Below, piece by piece: positions 17,149 to 26,162 of a DNA stretch of 64,000 nucleotides; within the stretch, counting starts at the first letter, position 1; the number at the start of each line of letters is the position of its first letter. Source of the stretch: Clostridiales bacterium. GTDB taxonomy: Bacteria > Bacillota > Clostridia > Saccharofermentanales > Saccharofermentanaceae. The notes beneath the pieces were generated by a model. It was given only the letters and a program-made list of their open reading frames with translations. It did not search any database and had not been told where the DNA came from. Where the stretch lies: contig JAGAXM010000015.1 of the NCBI GenBank assembly GCA_017940895.1, forward strand, positions 1 to 64,000, read 5' to 3'. The translations under genes and the position numbers were made by a program.

Positions 17149-18054
17149 TCAGCCCTTAAGATAATCGTAGACAGACCTTATTCCCTCTTCTATACCCACA
17201 AGCTTAACGGGACTTACGCCCATGATTTTGGAATTATCCAATATGATCTTTCTGACATCGACGGAACGTGCGGGCTTATATTCGTATCTGACACTGCCAT
17301 CTATACTCTTTACGATCTCAAGGATCCTGTTCTGGGAAGTACCGACAGAAGAACTTATATTAAAGATCGTCTCGTCGCCTTCGTACTCCGCGAGGTTTCC
17401 AAGCAGCATGCATACATCGTCAATATAGATATAATCACGGACGATCTCTCCGTCTCCCCAGACTTCTACAGGCTCGCCTGCAAGAGTCTTTCTTATAACC
17501 GCATCGATGAATCCTACGCCCTTGTTATGGTCCTGACCCGGACCGTAAGGATTCGATATTCTCGCGATCATCATCTTGGACTTTGCCTGAATATCAAATA
17601 CACGGAGAGCATTCTCTATGCACAGCTTAACGTTTCCGTAGTGATTGATAGGTCTTGTCGGAGCATCTTCATTGATCGGCTGCTTCTCCTGAACTCCGTA
17701 AACCGTTCCTCCGGAAGATAAGAATATAAGCTTGGTATCCGTCTCCTTAAGCATATCGAACAGTCTCACGGTCTGAATAAAATCCCTGCCGTATCCCATC
17801 ATGTATTTCTGATTGGAATTACCGGGATTTACCGTGGACAATGCGTGGTAGATTATGTCTTTGCCTTTGATAACATCCGACAGGACATTGTCGTCAAAGA
17901 AGTCACCCTTAATATATTCGACTCTTGAATCGGGCATAAGAGGCTCTGCAATATCAAAGCTCGTAACCTTCCACCCGCGGTCCGCCAGGGATCTGCTCAG
18001 ATTGGATCCAATAAATCCGTTTCCGCCTATGATCAATACGTTCAAAGCGCCCAT
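17149..18054 (-). CDS. NAD-dependent epimerase/dehydratase (extended SDR, GalE/WbpP-like)
   Basis: The 301-residue protein starts with the Rossmann motif IGGNGFIGSNLSRSL and contains FLSSGGTVYGV and HYGNVKLCIE, giving the YxxxK pair, then NPYGPGQ and WGDGEIVRDYIYIDDV. This layout is that of nucleotide-sugar 4-epimerases and dehydratases. The exact substrate (UDP-glucose, UDP-GlcNAc or another) cannot be assigned from these motifs. It lies between the GT11 fucosyltransferase and the cupin-fcl pair and likely provides a hexose or hexosamine donor for the repeat unit. Confidence 0.85.
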   Translation of the reverse strand: MGALNVLIIGGNGFIGSNLSRSLADRGWKVTSFDIAEPLMPDSRVEYIKGDFFDDNVLSDVIKGKDIIYHALSTVNPGNSNQKYMMGYGRDFIQTVRLFDMLKETDTKLIFLSSGGTVYGVQEKQPINEDAPTRPINHYGNVKLCIENALRVFDIQAKSKMMIARISNPYGPGQDHNKGVGFIDAVIRKTLAGEPVEVWGDGEIVRDYIYIDDVCMLLGNLAEYEGDETIFNISSSVGTSQNRILEIVKSIDGSVRYEYKPARSVDVRKIILDNSKIMGVSPVKLVGIEEGIRSVYDYLKG

Positions 18055-18069
18055 TTTATCTCTCCCGTA

Positions 18070-18930
18070 TTACTTCGACTCCATACGAAGCCAATCTTTA
18101 CAGTATACACTGCCGTTATCGTAACCGTTAAGCAGCTTCGTCGGACAGCACACGATCTTCTCCTTATTGCTGTTAAGCCATGCTCCCCACCAGCTGAATG
18201 TACTGTTGGCGATGATATTATGCTTACACTTGCTCATAAGATACATATCAAGGTATGACTGATCTCCGGTATTGCCTTCCACTGCGACGGCGCCTTCGAG
18301 CCCCAGCATCTCTATAGCCGCATTGACATCATTTGAGAAAACGAAGAACGTAGGATCCTTAACCCTGTTCTTAATAAGCTCAACACAGTTTCTGTAGTAT
18401 TCGGGAGTACATATATTGCCGTAAAGCTCCGACAGGTTAAGATAATCGCCGAGACGCATATGTATCGATACCGAATTACAGTTCGTGATCCTCTCTTCCA
18501 TCTGCCTTATATAGTCGGAATCCGTTCCTCTGAAATTAATGCTCTCGCGGATGATCGCCTCGCTGAACGGAATATACTGCTCTCCGAGGAAGCACCCTCC
18601 GAGAACATAACCGCGCTTAACATATAAAAGCTCGGGAGTAAACTTATAATCCTTCTCGTAGTACGAAGGACCTACCATGATCCTTCTCAGATACCTGTGG
18701 AAATCATCTTCCTGACCGTAATAGCAGTACTTGTCGGGACATCTTTTAAGATCGATGCCGAGCTTTGGAAGTTCGAGTTTTCGCGCATCCGCCTTGCCGT
18801 CCTTGGGCTGCGCATTGCCATACCAGCTTAAGTCGGCATATGCATCCAGGCCTCTTGCCCTGTATTCACTGTAAAGTCCGAACTGTGACAACTGATTGCC
18901 GAGACCGCCCGAGAACTGAACTATGATCAT
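18070..18930 (-). CDS. Glycosyltransferase family 11 (alpha-1,2-fucosyltransferase-like)
   Basis: The 286-residue protein shows the GT11 signature set: FSGGLGNQLSQF near the N-terminus, IHMRLGDYLNL around residues 155-165 (the HxRxGD nucleotide-binding motif) and NSTFSWWGAWLN near 240. GT11 enzymes transfer L-fucose from GDP-fucose, usually in alpha-1,2 linkage; related members transfer other GDP-linked sugars. GDP-fucose synthase nearby in the same operon fits this well. It begins four bases inside the end of the GT2 gene, so they are coupled. Confidence 0.9.
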   Translation of the reverse strand: MIIVQFSGGLGNQLSQFGLYSEYRARGLDAYADLSWYGNAQPKDGKADARKLELPKLGIDLKRCPDKYCYYGQEDDFHRYLRRIMVGPSYYEKDYKFTPELLYVKRGYVLGGCFLGEQYIPFSEAIIRESINFRGTDSDYIRQMEERITNCNSVSIHMRLGDYLNLSELYGNICTPEYYRNCVELIKNRVKDPTFFVFSNDVNAAIEMLGLEGAVAVEGNTGDQSYLDMYLMSKCKHNIIANSTFSWWGAWLNSNKEKIVCCPTKLLNGYDNGSVYCKDWLRMESK

Positions 18931-19892
18931 ACGGCACCTCCCTTATATCTGTTATACATCTTTTTCATAAGCCCCGGAAAACACTTCGCCGCGAACACCG
19001 TTACCGAATACTTGCACCTGTCGGTAAACTTACCTTTGCAGCTCATCCGAAGTGACTTCTCGTAAGAACGGAGCTTATCCCTGTCTTTGATCCCTCTTAT
19101 CTCCATGCTCGCAAGAGCCTTGGAGAAATCGTGATACTTCGCGTTACCCCATTCTGTTTTCTCACGCAGCATCGGACCGTAATATGCATCCTTATTCAGA
19201 TAGTCAAACAGCTCGATATGCATCGGAACGTAGTTCATCGTACTGTCCTGCGCGCCGTGTCTTCTTGTAAACATAAGGCACTTATTAAGCACAGCAACGC
19301 CGTATCCCAAATGCTCGATATCCATGAGAAGCTTGATATCGCAGCACGGTCCGACTTCCGGGTTGAAGATAAGATTGTGGTCGTGCAAGATCTGTCTTCT
19401 GTACATTATCGAAGGACACACGGTGTACGTACCTGCGCCAAAGTACGCGTCGAAAAGCTCATGTCCCGTATATATCCTGTACTCACCTTCAAATGCGGGG
19501 TTCCACTCATCCACGCTGCCGTCTTCATGGAAATCCGTTGTCATACCGGATACGCAGGCGACCTCAGGATGAGACTCGAGGAAGTTGTATTCTTCTTCAA
19601 GCATATCCGGGCTCATCTTATCGTCGTCATGGAACAGAACGATGTAATCGCCGGTACTCATCTTTATCGCCGAGTTTATGTTGTTGATGCCTCCGATATT
19701 TTCCGGATGCTTAACATACTTAAGTCTCGGGTCATCAAATGACTTGACGACCGTCTCGGTATCATCAGTCGAACAATTATCGACGACCGTTAAAGTAAAG
19801 TCTTTATATGAAGATGCCAGCACACTCGTGATGCTCTCACGAAGGAATGCGGCTCTGTTATAAGTCAGGATGAATACTTCAAGCGAACTCAT
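18927..19892 (-). CDS. Glycosyltransferase family 2 protein
   Basis: The 321-residue protein begins [18 protein letters not shown] and has [10 protein letters not shown] and [13 protein letters not shown], the GT-A metal-binding DDD motif, within its first 110 residues. The C-terminal half contains a basic helical region (RYKGGAV end), perhaps membrane associated. It should add a sugar to the lipid-linked repeat unit; donor unknown. Its start overlaps the preceding FdtB-like gene by 14 bases. This coupling suggests, but does not prove, that it uses the 3-amino-dideoxyhexose made by that pair. Confidence 0.88.
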   Translation of the reverse strand: MSSLEVFILTYNRAAFLRESITSVLASSYKDFTLTVVDNCSTDDTETVVKSFDDPRLKYVKHPENIGGINNINSAIKMSTGDYIVLFHDDDKMSPDMLEEEYNFLESHPEVACVSGMTTDFHEDGSVDEWNPAFEGEYRIYTGHELFDAYFGAGTYTVCPSIMYRRQILHDHNLIFNPEVGPCCDIKLLMDIEHLGYGVAVLNKCLMFTRRHGAQDSTMNYVPMHIELFDYLNKDAYYGPMLREKTEWGNAKYHDFSKALASMEIRGIKDRDKLRSYEKSLRMSCKGKFTDRCKYSVTVFAAKCFPGLMKKMYNRYKGGAV

Positions 19893-20976
19893 TGATCTTG
19901 TTTATAACGTAATCGATCTCATCATCAGTCATGCCGTAGAACAGGGGCAGTGACAGTTCGGTCGCAGAGATCTCCTCGGCGATAGGAAGATCACCCTTCT
20001 TATATCCCAGATCAGAATAAGCACCCTGAAGATGCATCGGGATGGGATAGTGCTTATTGGTGCCTATTCCGGCATCGTTTAGGAACTTCTCGAGTTCGTC
20101 TCTTCTGTCGCATCTTACCGCGAAGATGTGCCATACGGGATCTGCATAATCCGCGACAAAGGGGAGTATAACCTCAGGGTTCTTAATCCCCTCGAGATAC
20201 TTCGCCGCGATAGCTTTCCTTGCCTCATTCATACGGTCGAGGTGAGGAAGCTTGGCCGACAGGAAAGCAGCCTGCATCTCATCAAGTCTGCTGTTATTAC
20301 CCTTATAGATATGATGATACTTATAGTCGGAACCGTAGTTGCCGTAAGCTCTGATCTTGTCTGCGACATCCTTGTCGGATGTAACGGCGGCACCCGCGTC
20401 GCCCAATGCGCCGAGGTTCTTGCCGGGATAGAACGAGAATCCTGAAGCGATACCGAATGTACCGATCTTTCTTCCCTTGTAAGTCGCGCCGTGTGCCTGC
20501 GCGCAGTCTTCGATAATCTTAAGACCGTGTGCTTCCGCGATCTTCATGATCGGATCCATATCGCAGGGCTGACCGTAAAGATGAACGGGCATGATCGCCT
20601 TGGTCCTATCCGTAATAGCAGCCTCGATCAGCGAAGGATCAATATTATATGTTCTTATATCAGGCTCTACGAAGACTACCTTCGCCCCCGTGTAAGTAAC
20701 GGCAAGTGCAGTAGCTATATAAGTGTTCGAAGGAACGATGACCTCGTCACCTTCTCCGATTCCTAACGCCTTAAGCGCAAGAACGAGTGCATCAAGACCG
20801 TTGCCGCAGCCGATGCAGTAAGGCATGCCGATGTACTCCGCGAAAGCCTTCTCGAACTTCTCATCTTCCTGTCCTTCGATGTACCAGGAGTTGTTGTAGA
20901 CAGTCTCGAACGCACCTCTAAGGTCTGCATCGAGCTCCTTTTCGAGCGGGCGGAATGTAACGAACGGAATCTTCAT
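19879..20976 (-). CDS. DegT/DnrJ/EryC1/StrS sugar aminotransferase (FdtB/QdtB-like)
   Basis: The 365-residue PLP enzyme belongs to the sugar aminotransferase family. Visible are [35 protein letters not shown] and [15 protein letters not shown], whose Lys binds PLP. Members that sit beside FdtA-type isomerases make dTDP-3-amino-3,6-dideoxy-hexose by transamination at carbon 3. The start is ATG 20976, with an AGGAG upstream; a longer reading to 21021 overlaps the FdtA-like gene. It lies one base after that gene's stop. No FdtC-like N-acetyltransferase is visible in the window. Confidence 0.9.
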   Translation of the reverse strand: MKIPFVTFRPLEKELDADLRGAFETVYNNSWYIEGQEDEKFEKAFAEYIGMPYCIGCGNGLDALVLALKALGIGEGDEVIVPSNTYIATALAVTYTGAKVVFVEPDIRTYNIDPSLIEAAITDRTKAIMPVHLYGQPCDMDPIMKIAEAHGLKIIEDCAQAHGATYKGRKIGTFGIASGFSFYPGKNLGALGDAGAAVTSDKDVADKIRAYGNYGSDYKYHHIYKGNNSRLDEMQAAFLSAKLPHLDRMNEARKAIAAKYLEGIKNPEVILPFVADYADPVWHIFAVRCDRRDELEKFLNDAGIGTNKHYPIPMHLQGAYSDLGYKKGDLPIAEEISATELSLPLFYGMTDDEIDYVINKINEFA

Positions 20977-20977
20977 A

Positions 20978-21391
20978 TTAATTCTCACTCTCCTTGGAAG
21001 CGATGAACTTCTTAAACTCATCGTAATTTCTTATGTAATCGGCCTCGTCATAGTACTCGGAAGCAAGCACGAGAAGAACGGCATCGGAAGTAAAGTCATA
21101 CATCTCTCTCCACATGTCATTCTCGATATAAAGACCCTCGTTGGGCTTATCGAGAAGAACCTCTGCCGTCTCATGACCGTTATCAAGATGTATCTTACAG
21201 CTGCCGTGAACGCACAGGAGAACCTGCTTTAAGCACTTATGTGCATGGTGTCCTCTTACGACATCCGCGAGCGTATCGTAGATATAGTAGACACGCTTGA
21301 TATCGAAAGGGAGATCCTTCATCTCCTCGATCGCTACCAGCTGTCCCCTGTCATCTCCGTGCGGAGGGAATGTATATTTTCTGATATCCAT
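20978..21391 (-). CDS. Sugar 3,4-ketoisomerase (FdtA/QdtA/WxcM-like cupin)
   Basis: The 137-residue cupin has [12 protein letters not shown] near the N-terminus, [25 protein letters not shown] with the paired catalytic His residues, and [19 protein letters not shown] at the end. This is the FdtA/QdtA family, which isomerises dTDP-4-keto-6-deoxyglucose to the 3-keto form for transamination. The adjacent FdtB-like enzyme completes the step. The shared precursor comes from RmlA and RmlB in the second operon. Whether the product is the galacto (Fuc3N) or gluco (Qui3N) form cannot be told by eye. Confidence 0.91.
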   Translation of the reverse strand: MDIRKYTFPPHGDDRGQLVAIEEMKDLPFDIKRVYYIYDTLADVVRGHHAHKCLKQVLLCVHGSCKIHLDNGHETAEVLLDKPNEGLYIENDMWREMYDFTSDAVLLVLASEYYDEADYIRNYDEFKKFIASKESEN

Positions 21392-21403
21392 AACCGTTTT
21401 CCT

Positions 21404-22870
21404 TTAGTTAAGCTTCTCTTTCTTCACTACCTTGTTAAACGCCTTCTTGATGAACAGCCCGGGGAAATCCCCTATAAGCGTCTTCTTGTTCTCGGAAGCG
21501 ATAACCTGCCTGAAAGTCTTATCACTGAATCTTATTATATACTGCTTTCTGAATTCAGTCGTGTCTGTGTCCTTTATCCGGACTTCGTATGAGTTCTTAT
21601 GAGTTGTAAGCGCCGCCTGAAGTTCATCCCTGAACTTATCCGGACTTATGAGCGAAGCCTTAAGCTCTTCGCCGCGCTTGATCCTGTATTCTTCATCGTC
21701 AAGAAGTCTGTCCGCCTCTGCGATGAGCGAATCGACATCGTCGTACTCGACCGTATCCTGCAGACTTAAGATCTCCTTGTTCTCATCGTTGCTGCCTTCT
21801 TTACGAAGGGTAAGAGGAACCTTCTTCGCATCGACCGCGAACTGCATCATGAGGCCTCCGATAAACGGGAATGTATTGAGATAGAACGTGCACTGCTCCA
21901 TAAGTTCGAACAGATCCTTACGCTCATCGATGCGGTATGCCCTTCCCGGAAACTTATCCTGAAGCTTCTTAATCTCACTGTCATCGCCCGTACCCGCATA
22001 GAGGAACACGAGGTCTTCGTGCTTAGAAAGAAGCTTGTCGAGTATCACGTAGTAACGGTTCTGCGGATCACCCAAAGTCTTATAGACAGAGCCTCCTGAG
22101 AATACGATCTTCCTGCCCTGTGCATCAAAGGGAAGCCCCTTAAATTCCTGATCCCTGTGGTAAGGATAGAACGGCATTATTATCTCTTTTTCTTCCGGTA
22201 CGCCCCTGTACTTAACCGAGACACATGCACCGTAGTTTCTGAACTCGAGGTTATAGTCGAACACATCTTTGCCGAGCCAGAATGCATGATCCGTAAGATT
22301 GATCTTAAACCTCTCGGTTATACCCTCATAAGCCTTGAACACAGCCATGCCCGCGGCATCATCCGGAGTGGAATACAGGATGGCCTTCGCCGGCTTATAC
22401 TGCTCGAAAAGAGCATGTATGTCCTTCACTTCCTGCTCACGGTTCCCGTAAGAGACATAGTTCCAGATCACGTTGCCGCCCTCGACCGCTCTGTGAAGTT
22501 CGGGCTGTGAATCCTTTGATTCGATCTTTGTGATATAGATCACCTTGTATCCGAGTTCAGACAAGGCGTGCATATATACAAGCGCCAATGCTCTTACGTC
22601 GAAGCCGAAGCTGTCGTAGAAGAGGATGGTGTCTTCATTGGTTTCTTCTTTGGTAAATCCGGGATGTACAAGTGCCGAAGAGATATCCGTCAGGATCTTC
22701 TCGAGATCGTCATCGGTATAGAACTGATTCCACTCTTCGAGAATGAAAGAAGCCGCCGTAACCGCATCAAGAGCCTTGCGGTAATTCTTCTTACTTACCG
22801 AAGAATCTGCTATTCTCTTTAACTTACCGACCATAGTCTCTACAGTTGTCTTCTTTTGTTCTTCCGTCAT
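21404..22870 (-). CDS. Glycosyltransferase-like protein of uncertain family (GT-B-like)
   Basis: This 488-residue protein starts with about 80 helical residues, followed by FYDSFGFDVRALALVYMHAL, which resembles the first Rossmann unit of a GT-B enzyme. A second unit has KIVFSGGSVYKTLGD and VFLYAGTGDDSEIKKL around residues 255-310, then LFELMEQCTFYLNTFPFIGG, a donor-site-like stretch. No signal peptide or membrane segment is seen. The composition suggests a cytoplasmic transferase adding a sugar to the repeat unit, but I could not match it to a CAZy family. The start ATG follows GAGG by five bases and touches the upstream GT2 stop. Confidence 0.6.
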   Translation of the reverse strand: MTEEQKKTTVETMVGKLKRIADSSVSKKNYRKALDAVTAASFILEEWNQFYTDDDLEKILTDISSALVHPGFTKEETNEDTILFYDSFGFDVRALALVYMHALSELGYKVIYITKIESKDSQPELHRAVEGGNVIWNYVSYGNREQEVKDIHALFEQYKPAKAILYSTPDDAAGMAVFKAYEGITERFKINLTDHAFWLGKDVFDYNLEFRNYGACVSVKYRGVPEEKEIIMPFYPYHRDQEFKGLPFDAQGRKIVFSGGSVYKTLGDPQNRYYVILDKLLSKHEDLVFLYAGTGDDSEIKKLQDKFPGRAYRIDERKDLFELMEQCTFYLNTFPFIGGLMMQFAVDAKKVPLTLRKEGSNDENKEILSLQDTVEYDDVDSLIAEADRLLDDEEYRIKRGEELKASLISPDKFRDELQAALTTHKNSYEVRIKDTDTTEFRKQYIIRFSDKTFRQVIASENKKTLIGDFPGLFIKKAFNKVVKKEKLN

Positions 22871-23713
22871 TTATACCTCGAGCTTGCCGAACTTACCCTT
22901 ACGGGCATCGCGCTTTCCCATTCTCATGTACTTAAGTTTATTTATCTTGTCGTCCTCGACGAGGATAGTCTTGAGCCAGGTGGCAAACAGAAAATGCCTG
23001 TAAGGCTTTCTCGTCTGGGGATATGTCATCATCACATATGTGCAGTTTCTGAAGATGTAGTATTTTCTTACCTTGCTGTGACCCATGGCCTCGAATTCCC
23101 TGCCGAACAGCTTTCCTCTTATGGGGGCGCCGAGATTATGCTGCATAGTAAGATCGAGCACTCTTCTCATGCGGTAACCTTCTGCTGAGGCACGGTAACA
23201 GAACTCGCGGTCCACCTCATCGATAAACAGCTTCTCAAGGAAGCCTCCGACTGCGACCGAGGCTTTAACATCCATAACGGAACCCGACGTGATCAGCCAT
23301 TCGGGGTTCTCGTTATTTACCACCAGGTCATCGTCCTTATCGCCGGAATTATGGATACCGATTTGGATCACCTTATCTTCGTGAGTAAATATCTCTTCCG
23401 CTCTTTCCAGATACTTCGGAAGCGTATCGCCAGTAAAATACGAGTCATCGTCCATCGTAAGAAGATAATCGTATCCCTGTTCCGACGCCTTTTTGAGCGC
23501 TGCATTAAGCGCCGCGGCGATCCCCTTGTTGCCGTGCATGGGAATGATCTCGATGTTTTCTGCAACTGCCCTGATCCTGTTAAGAACACTCTCGTCAGGC
23601 ACATCGGAATTATCGACCACGAAGACCTTTAAGACCTCACCCGCATAAGATGAGATCCTTTCGGACACGCCTTCATCAGGGTTATAGATGACTACGGCTG
23701 CAGCAATATTCAT
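22871..23713 (-). CDS. Glycosyltransferase family 2, rhamnosyltransferase-like
   Basis: The 280-residue protein begins IAAAVVIYNPDEGVSERI and has VFVVDNSDVPD, GNKGIAAALNAALKKA and YLLTMDDDSYF with the metal-binding DDD, then GGFLEKLFIDEVDREFCYR. The NPD start and the FIDEVDREFCYRA block are typical of dTDP-rhamnosyltransferases (RfbF/WbbL group). It probably transfers L-rhamnose from the dTDP-rhamnose made by the rml genes. It touches the WbsX-like gene upstream by a single base. Confidence 0.88.
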   Translation of the reverse strand: MNIAAAVVIYNPDEGVSERISSYAGEVLKVFVVDNSDVPDESVLNRIRAVAENIEIIPMHGNKGIAAALNAALKKASEQGYDYLLTMDDDSYFTGDTLPKYLERAEEIFTHEDKVIQIGIHNSGDKDDDLVVNNENPEWLITSGSVMDVKASVAVGGFLEKLFIDEVDREFCYRASAEGYRMRRVLDLTMQHNLGAPIRGKLFGREFEAMGHSKVRKYYIFRNCTYVMMTYPQTRKPYRHFLFATWLKTILVEDDKINKLKYMRMGKRDARKGKFGKLEV

Positions 23714-24831
23714 CAGGATTCCTCTGCCCTCCTGGCAGCATTTCTTACCGCCTCGAGGTATGCCGTGCCGTTAACGGTATCGGGCTCAAGATATGCGCCC
23801 TCGCTCCACTCGTTCCATGCCGTGATGAATACGAACTCCCTGTTCTGATCCTTGGAGATCTTCAGGAGCTTATACAGATACTCCTCGAATTTCTTCGGAG
23901 TCTGACCCTTGATGATACGTGCCTTTTTTCCTCTTCTCGGCGTATCGTCAAATCCTACGATACCGCTGTAGAAAGTGTTCTCCTTACGGCAGTGCTTGGC
24001 CGAATAAAGAATGCTCTTCCACTCCTTGTCGTAGTCTGCAAGACGCAGACGCGGCTTCTTGTTGAACTTTCTTATCCATATCTCCTCGAGTCCTTTTCGA
24101 AGAAGCTCGTGGATGTCGTTAAACTGGAAAGGCTCATAGTAGAACCTGTAGTCGAGACTTACGCCCTTCCATGTGCACTTGCTCATGCACACGATGCCCG
24201 GGAAGCCCGCTTCCTTAGCAAGCTTGTCCCAGTATGCAGACATCGCCTTGATGATATCCGGGTCCGCGTTCATTCTCATGAAGGAGAACACGGGCTTGCC
24301 GTCAATCTTGATATAACGCTCATCCTTAAAGAACGGCAGAAGCCAGTCGAAATGCTTCTTCCACTCGTCCTCCCCGCCGTACTTAAGCTCGGCAAGGATC
24401 TCGGGACCGGTCTTCTTCTCGCCCTCGAATGATGGCGCCCAGTTGTTGCCCTTAACGGCACTCCAGGACCTTATCCATGAAGTGTTGTCCCAGATAAACA
24501 TGTAGTGGATATCAAGTTCCTTATGCTCAAGGCAGATATTCGCCGGAGTCTCCATGAAGTGCTGCTCCGAGGAGAACCAGTAGTGATAGATACCGAAGCC
24601 GTAGATTCCGTATTCGTTGGCAAGCTTTACCTGACGCGCGATATCCTCAGGTTTGTCGAGGCTGTAGTAGTATTCGTCAGCGGGAACTCTCGGCTGAACA
24701 TGACCCTCATACTGGGGCTCGGCTTTCTTAACAGCAACCCAGTCAGTGAAGCCTTCTCCCCACCACTTGTCGTTCTCCGGCATGCGGTGGTACTGGGGAA
24801 GGTAATTGGCGATTATCTTAGGCGTTGTCAT
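23713..24831 (-). CDS. WbsX-family (GH99-like) protein
   Basis: The 372-residue protein starts with ANYLPQYHRMPENDKWWGEG and contains EYGIYGFGIYHYWF, KPVFSFMR and FITAWNEWSEGAYLEPD. These are hallmarks of the WbsX family, related to glycoside hydrolase family 99 and common in O-antigen and capsule loci. No signal peptide is present, so it acts in the cytoplasm. Whether members are transferases or hydrolases is not settled by sequence. It overlaps the neighbouring Wzy-like gene by four bases. Confidence 0.86.
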   Translation of the reverse strand: MTTPKIIANYLPQYHRMPENDKWWGEGFTDWVAVKKAEPQYEGHVQPRVPADEYYYSLDKPEDIARQVKLANEYGIYGFGIYHYWFSSEQHFMETPANICLEHKELDIHYMFIWDNTSWIRSWSAVKGNNWAPSFEGEKKTGPEILAELKYGGEDEWKKHFDWLLPFFKDERYIKIDGKPVFSFMRMNADPDIIKAMSAYWDKLAKEAGFPGIVCMSKCTWKGVSLDYRFYYEPFQFNDIHELLRKGLEEIWIRKFNKKPRLRLADYDKEWKSILYSAKHCRKENTFYSGIVGFDDTPRRGKKARIIKGQTPKKFEEYLYKLLKISKDQNREFVFITAWNEWSEGAYLEPDTVNGTAYLEAVRNAARRAEES

Positions 24832-26162
24832 GCCGTCACCTCTTGATATTCAGTCTTATAGTTCTTGTGAGACTCTCTTAAGTAGATCTGCAGGCAGGTA
24901 GATACCAGTGCGATATGAACCCAGAACGGAGGTCTTAAGACGTTCTGGTTAAGCTGCAGGATAACGAATTCGAAGAACAGTGCAATGAGCATCGCATATA
25001 CGGGCTCTCTGTCCCTCTTGTCCCCGGGTCTCTTCTTCGCCTTAAGGTAGCCGCCGATCGTCAGATCATACAGATACTTGAAGAAGAAGAATGCTCCGAA
25101 GATACCGTATGCCGCAAGCGCCTCAAGCGATACGCACATACTCGCACCGCCGTTGTTGGCGACTGTATATGTTCTCGACTTATACTCGATGATGCCTGCA
25201 TCGATACCGCCCAGGCTGCATCCGAGGAACGGACTCGAGAGGAAGAGCTCCCATGTATCCTTGAATCCCGCGGATCTCGCGTCAGCAGAGTGGGAAGCTG
25301 TGCCTCCGATACCGAGGCCGCTTAAATAGTGCATTACGAACGGCACCTGGAATTCGACCGCTATGATGAACAATACACCCGCGATACCGACCATGATCGG
25401 CATGAGCGTGAACAGTATCCTGATAAGAGATGCTCTCTTGTGTATATAGATACGAAGGCACATAACTCCTCTGTAAACAACATAGATCAGGAGAATAAGA
25501 AGTCCCATTCTCGACGTCGAGATAACTACGGCACCGACGTTAAGAAGCGTCGATACGATAAGCCAGCTCTTCCTCATGCACATATAGTTTCTTCTCTCGA
25601 GAAGATAAAGGCAGATGATCGAACCCATGATCATATACGTCGCATAGAACGAAGGCTCGAATGAGAAGCCGTTGCTTCTGTGCAGATCGTTGTACTGTGT
25701 TACATAGAAATTGATGCCGACGAACTGCAGGGCGAACTGCATGAAGCCTACGACCGCGAGTGCATTAAAGCACCAGATATACTTGCCGACCAGAGACTGT
25801 ATCGACTCCTGCTTACTCAAAAAATACGTGAACGCCAGCACCTGCACACAGTCGAACATAAGCCACAGGTCGTAGCCCACCGCATTGAACAGCGTCTTCG
25901 AATTCACTATGCATATCGTGTTAAAGACTATGACTATCAAAAGGTTATAGTACGGCGTAAGTATCTTAACGTTGCCGAACTTTATGATGCGCAGAAGGAA
26001 GAAGAACATTACCGCCAGCGATACGAGCTGGGATATTCTTACAGTCAGTCCCGCGACCTCGAATGCGAGTACGATATCGCACGAAGCCGTCAGGATACTG
26101 AACCAGATAAGCGCATTGATTATCGCCGATCCTTTGTTGAAGCGAACCAGTGAAAGATTCAT
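24828..26162 (-). CDS. Wzy-like O-antigen polymerase / ligase family membrane protein
   Basis: This 444-residue protein has about eleven hydrophobic segments and one larger extracytoplasmic loop (about residues 280-330) containing SADARSAGFKDTWELFLSSPFLGCSLGG, shown here in parts. The R-x-x-x-W and G-x-G spacing is that of Wzy/WaaL proteins. Wzy polymerises repeat units on the outer membrane face. A second Wzy-like gene lies at 28932, so this one could instead be a ligase. It is coupled to the WbsX-like gene. Confidence 0.78.
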   Translation of the reverse strand: MNLSLVRFNKGSAIINALIWFSILTASCDIVLAFEVAGLTVRISQLVSLAVMFFFLLRIIKFGNVKILTPYYNLLIVIVFNTICIVNSKTLFNAVGYDLWLMFDCVQVLAFTYFLSKQESIQSLVGKYIWCFNALAVVGFMQFALQFVGINFYVTQYNDLHRSNGFSFEPSFYATYMIMGSIICLYLLERRNYMCMRKSWLIVSTLLNVGAVVISTSRMGLLILLIYVVYRGVMCLRIYIHKRASLIRILFTLMPIMVGIAGVLFIIAVEFQVPFVMHYLSGLGIGGTASHSADARSAGFKDTWELFLSSPFLGCSLGGIDAGIIEYKSRTYTVANNGGASMCVSLEALAAYGIFGAFFFFKYLYDLTIGGYLKAKKRPGDKRDREPVYAMLIALFFEFVILQLNQNVLRPPFWVHIALVSTCLQIYLRESHKNYKTEYQEVTA

